From Blastococcus haudaquaticus (lineage in GTDB: Bacteria > Actinomycetota > Actinomycetes > Mycobacteriales > Geodermatophilaceae), in contig NZ_OCNK01000003.1 of NCBI RefSeq assembly GCF_900230285.1, forward strand, positions 620,001 to 684,000: DNA of 64,000 nt. The letters are read 5' to 3'. Below, piece after piece: positions 61,343 to 64,000 of the stretch. The notes beneath the pieces were generated by a model that was not told the origin of the DNA, made no database searches, and was given only the letters and a program-made list of their open reading frames with translations. The translations under genes and the position numbers were made by a program. Within the stretch, counting starts at the first letter, position 1; each line of letters starts with the position of its first letter.

Positions 61343-61370
61343 TTGAGGGTGTCCCGGCGGGTGCCGATGC
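61343..61370 (+). promoter_or_regulatory. Possible sigma-28-type promoter of flgN-flgK-flgL
   Basis: The plus strand reads TTGA (61343-61346), 16 bases, then GCCGATGC (61363-61370), about 70 bases before flgN. The spacing is right but the -35 is TTGA, not TCAA. Confidence 0.5.
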
Positions 61371-61441
61371 CAGCTGCGACGAGGGAGCGCCGGGCGGTTC
61401 GTCCGCCGGGGCGCCGGAGACGACGGAGAGGCGGTGGGCAC

Positions 61442-61927
61442 GTGGACTACCAGCACCTGTCGACGATGCTGTGGCGGGAGCAGGAGCTCCTGGATCTCCT
61501 GCTGTTCAAGGCCGAGGAGAAGCAGTACCTGATCCTCACCGGCAAGACCCGGTGGCTGGCGCGCATCGCGCACGAGATCGAGGTCATCCTCGACCAGCTC
61601 CGGACGCTCGAGGTGGAACGGTCGGCGGCGACCGAGGCCATCGCGGTCCGGCTGGGCCTGCAGAGCAATCCCTCCCTGCGGCAGGTGGCCGACGCGGCGC
61701 CGGCCCCCTGGAACGACCTGCTCTCCAAGCACCACGAGGCGCTGCTCGTCCTCATCACCGACCTGCGCAGCCTGTCCGACGCCAACCGGGAGCTCATCGA
61801 GGGCGGCCTGGCCGCCATCGGCGATGCGCTGACGCAGACGCGGGCCACCTCGGCCGGCACCTACGGCGCATCCGGTCGGCACTCCGACGGGACGCACCGC
61901 GCGGTCACCCTGGACGGAGCACTCTGA
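61442..61927 (+). CDS. flgN: Flagellar chaperone FlgN
   Basis: A 161-residue protein from the GTG at 61442 (VDYQHLSTMLWREQELLDLLLFKAEEKQYLILTGKTRW). The helical build and the N-terminal WREQELLDLLLFKAEEKQ pattern match the FlgN family, chaperones of FlgK and FlgL, whose genes follow. The gap to flgK is one base. Confidence 0.85.
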   Translation: MDYQHLSTMLWREQELLDLLLFKAEEKQYLILTGKTRWLARIAHEIEVILDQLRTLEVERSAATEAIAVRLGLQSNPSLRQVADAAPAPWNDLLSKHHEALLVLITDLRSLSDANRELIEGGLAAIGDALTQTRATSAGTYGASGRHSDGTHRAVTLDGAL

Positions 61928-61928
61928 C

Positions 61929-63341
61929 GTGAGCACCTTCAGCGGCCTCAACCGCGCCACCACGTCCCTCTGGGCCCAGCGGCGGGCGCTCGACGTGACC
62001 GGCCAGAACATCTCGAACGTCAACACCGACGGGTACTCCAGGCAGCGGGTCGACCTGCAGTCCATCGGCGGCAGCGTGGTGCCGGCGTTCTACTCCACGA
62101 GCTCGGGGATCGGCGCCGGCGTCAACGCCGACAACGTCATCCGCATCAGGGACGCGTTCCTCGAGGGGCGCGGCCACACCGAGCACGCCAACAGCGCGCG
62201 GCTCACCGCGGAGACCGACGCCTACGAGCTGGTCGAGCAGGCGTTCCGCGAGCCGGGGACCACGGGCGTGCAGAACCTGATGGCGGACATGTGGCGCGGT
62301 TGGCAGGACGTCGCCAACAGGCCGGAGGACGTCGCCGCCCGCGGACAGGTGCTCAAGCGCCTGGAGACGCTGGTCGGCGGTCTGCACTTCAGCAGCTCGC
62401 AGCTGGACGGGCAGTGGCAGCAGAGCCGCGAGAACCTCGACGTCCTCGTCGACGACGTCAACGCCGCGGCCGACACCATCGCGCAGCTCAACACGGCCAT
62501 CCTGCGCGCCAACCAGAGCGGGCTGCCCGCCAACGACCTGTCCGACCAGCGCGACGTGCTCATCATGAAGCTCGCCGACCAGGTGGGGGCGTCGGTGCGG
62601 CCCCGCGAGGGCGGTGTCCTGGACGTCACCGTCGGCAGCATCACCCTCGTCTCCGGCGGAACGGCATCGAAGCTGGTCGTCGAGGGGACCACCGACCCGG
62701 CCGACGCCACGGACGACCCACCCCGGATCGTGACCGCCGCCGGCTCGCTCAACGTCACCGTCGGGGGCACCGGCGGCGGACAGCTGCACGCCCTGGTCTC
62801 GGTCCTCCCCACCTACCGGGCCCAGCTCGACGGCATCGCCGTGAAGCTGGCCACCGCGCTCAACGACGCGCACGGCAACGGCTTCGATCTCGACGGAGAC
62901 CGCGGCGAGGACCTGATCGGCTCGACGAGCGGGCCGGTGACGGCATCCTCCATCACCGTCGTGATCACCGACCCGCGCAAGATCGCGGCATCGGCGATCG
63001 GTGCCGACGACGGCTCCGTCCCCGCGAACCTCGACCGCGGCAACGCCGACGCACTCGCCCAGCTGGGCAACGGCCCCGACTCGGTGGACTCCGCCTACCG
63101 CAAGATGATCGTCGAGCTCGGCGTCCAGTCGGCGGTCTCCCAGCGCAACCTCGGCATCCAGTCGGTGATCTCGGCGCAGGTCGATGCGTCCCGGGAGTCC
63201 GTCGCCGGGGTCAACCTCGACGAGGAGATGACCAACATGCTGTCCTTCCAGCACGCGTACTCGGCCGCCAGCCGGCTGGTCTCGACCATCGACGAGATGC
63301 TCGACGTCCTGATCAACCGCACCGGCCGCGTGGGGCTGTGA
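61929..63341 (+). CDS. flgK: Flagellar hook-filament junction protein FlgK
   Basis: A 470-residue protein with the rod/hook N-terminal motif SLWAQRRALDVTGQNISNVNTDGYSRQRVDLQS and a C-terminal end with the NLDEEMTNMLSFQHAYSAASRLVSTIDEMLDVLINRTG motif typical of FlgK. GTG start. It joins hook and filament together with FlgL. Confidence 0.94.
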   Translation: MSTFSGLNRATTSLWAQRRALDVTGQNISNVNTDGYSRQRVDLQSIGGSVVPAFYSTSSGIGAGVNADNVIRIRDAFLEGRGHTEHANSARLTAETDAYELVEQAFREPGTTGVQNLMADMWRGWQDVANRPEDVAARGQVLKRLETLVGGLHFSSSQLDGQWQQSRENLDVLVDDVNAAADTIAQLNTAILRANQSGLPANDLSDQRDVLIMKLADQVGASVRPREGGVLDVTVGSITLVSGGTASKLVVEGTTDPADATDDPPRIVTAAGSLNVTVGGTGGGQLHALVSVLPTYRAQLDGIAVKLATALNDAHGNGFDLDGDRGEDLIGSTSGPVTASSITVVITDPRKIAASAIGADDGSVPANLDRGNADALAQLGNGPDSVDSAYRKMIVELGVQSAVSQRNLGIQSVISAQVDASRESVAGVNLDEEMTNMLSFQHAYSAASRLVSTIDEMLDVLINRTGRVGL

Positions 63342-63346
63342 TCTGA

Positions 63347-64000
63347 ATGCGCATCACGCAGAAGGCCGTCACCCTCACCAGCCTGCAGGGGCTCAACCGC
63401 AACCTCGACCAGTTCGGCAAGCTGCAGGAGCAGCTCACCTCCGGTCGCCTCATCAACGCACCGTCGGACTCGCCGACCGGCACCAACAAGGCGATGCAGA
63501 CGCGGTCGGAGCAGGCCGCCGTCGAGCAGTACGCCCGGAACATCTCCGACGCCGACAGCTGGCTGTCGATCACCGACTCCACGCTGCAGAACATGCTCGG
63601 CGTCGTCCGGCGCGTGCGTGACCTGACCGTGCAGGGGGCCAGCACCGGCACCTCGTCGGAGGCCAGCCGTCGGGCGCTGGCGACGGAGGTCGAGTCGCTG
63701 CGGGAGAGCCTGCTCGGCATGGCGAACACCAACATCCAGGGTCGCCCGATCTTCGGCGGGATCACCACGGGCACGAAGGCCTACGACGGCGTCACCGGCG
63801 CGTACCTGGGCATGACCGCGCCCGGGGGCGACGTCCTGCGGCGGGTGTCGGCCACCGAGGAGGTGCGCGTCGACATGACCGGTCCCGAGGTGTTCGGGCC
63901 GGCCGGTGGGGACGACCTGTTCGCCGTGGTCGCGCGCATCGCCGATGACCTGGTCAACGACCCCGAGGCGCTCGGACAGGGGCTCGACGACCTGGACGTG
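63347..64000 (+). CDS. flgL: Flagellar hook-filament junction protein FlgL (3' end outside window)
   Basis: The first 218 codons of FlgL, running in frame to the window edge. The N-terminus MRITQKAVTLTSLQGLNRNLDQFGKLQEQLTSGRLI and the NMLGVVRRVRDLTVQGA and GRPIFGGI segments match FlgL. It starts five bases after the flgK stop. fliW and csrA often follow in such loci but lie beyond the window, if present. Confidence 0.93.
   Translation, partial: MRITQKAVTLTSLQGLNRNLDQFGKLQEQLTSGRLINAPSDSPTGTNKAMQTRSEQAAVEQYARNISDADSWLSITDSTLQNMLGVVRRVRDLTVQGASTGTSSEASRRALATEVESLRESLLGMANTNIQGRPIFGGITTGTKAYDGVTGAYLGMTAPGGDVLRRVSATEEVRVDMTGPEVFGPAGGDDLFAVVARIADDLVNDPEALGQGLDDLDV

Overview
The window is very GC-rich, almost wholly coding, and looks like a motile actinobacterium. 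Mycothiol-linked genes (a mycothiol S-conjugate amidase and a mycothiol-dependent maleylpyruvate isomerase-type protein) place it in the Actinobacteria. The complete flagellar export and basal-body set without L- or P-ring genes, together with overall gene style, suggests a Geodermatophilaceae-like soil genus (Blastococcus, Modestobacter or Geodermatophilus). That genus assignment is inference.

Positions 1-30970 are mostly housekeeping and accessory genes in short units. In order they are: the tail of a uracil-DNA glycosylase; a type II NADH dehydrogenase; an alpha/beta hydrolase; an odd tRNA with a UAA anticodon; a Bax-inhibitor-1 family protein; a thiolase; an SGNH hydrolase; a DUF2252 protein overlapping a GNAT gene tail to tail; a MoxR/ChlI-type AAA ATPase with a VWA protein; threonine ammonia-lyase; a DrrAB-type ABC exporter; an M3 peptidase; an RNHCP protein with GreA; Mca with a small membrane protein; a secreted AMIN-like protein; a PsiE-like protein; a geranylgeranyl-reductase-like flavoprotein; a hemolysin III/PAQR protein divergent from a Z-prenyl diphosphate synthase; a DUF885 protein; a PadR regulator with a second ABC exporter; and PhoH2 with a small overlapping upstream ORF. 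The greA-mca-small membrane protein-hemolysin III-prenyl synthase-phoH2 order matches what I recall of the Mycobacterium tuberculosis Rv1080c-Rv1095 region.

Positions 31082-64000 are one large flagellar locus, nearly all on the minus strand. Reading in transcription order from the right: fliA; fliC; fliD-fliS-fliT-like; a glycosyltransferase; flgB-flgC-fliE-fliF-fliG-fliH-fliI-fliJ-(NlpC/P60-transglycosylase)-fliK-flgD-flgE; flbD-motA-motB-fliL; fliM-fliN-fliO-fliP-fliQ-fliR-flhB; and flhA-flhF-like-small membrane protein. flgN-flgK-flgL run rightwards off the window edge. Most neighbours overlap by 1-4 bases (ATGA or GTGA), so they are probably translationally coupled. No chemotaxis genes, flgF/flgG, flhG, fliW or csrA are visible here.

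Three regulatory patterns stand out. (1) Five sites in the flagellar locus match a sigma-28/WhiG-type promoter, TCA(A/G)-N16-GCCGA, with identical 16-base spacing, including the site in front of fliA itself. (2) Many non-flagellar genes have a -10-like hexamer ending only 6-7 bases before the start codon, as expected for leaderless mRNAs. (3) A 54-60 base element follows the stop codons of four unrelated genes; its terminal stems co-vary, so it looks like a mobile or amplified terminator repeat. The most unusual protein is the 1,043-residue FlhF-like product, whose GTPase motifs are lost and whose middle is a long repetitive linker.
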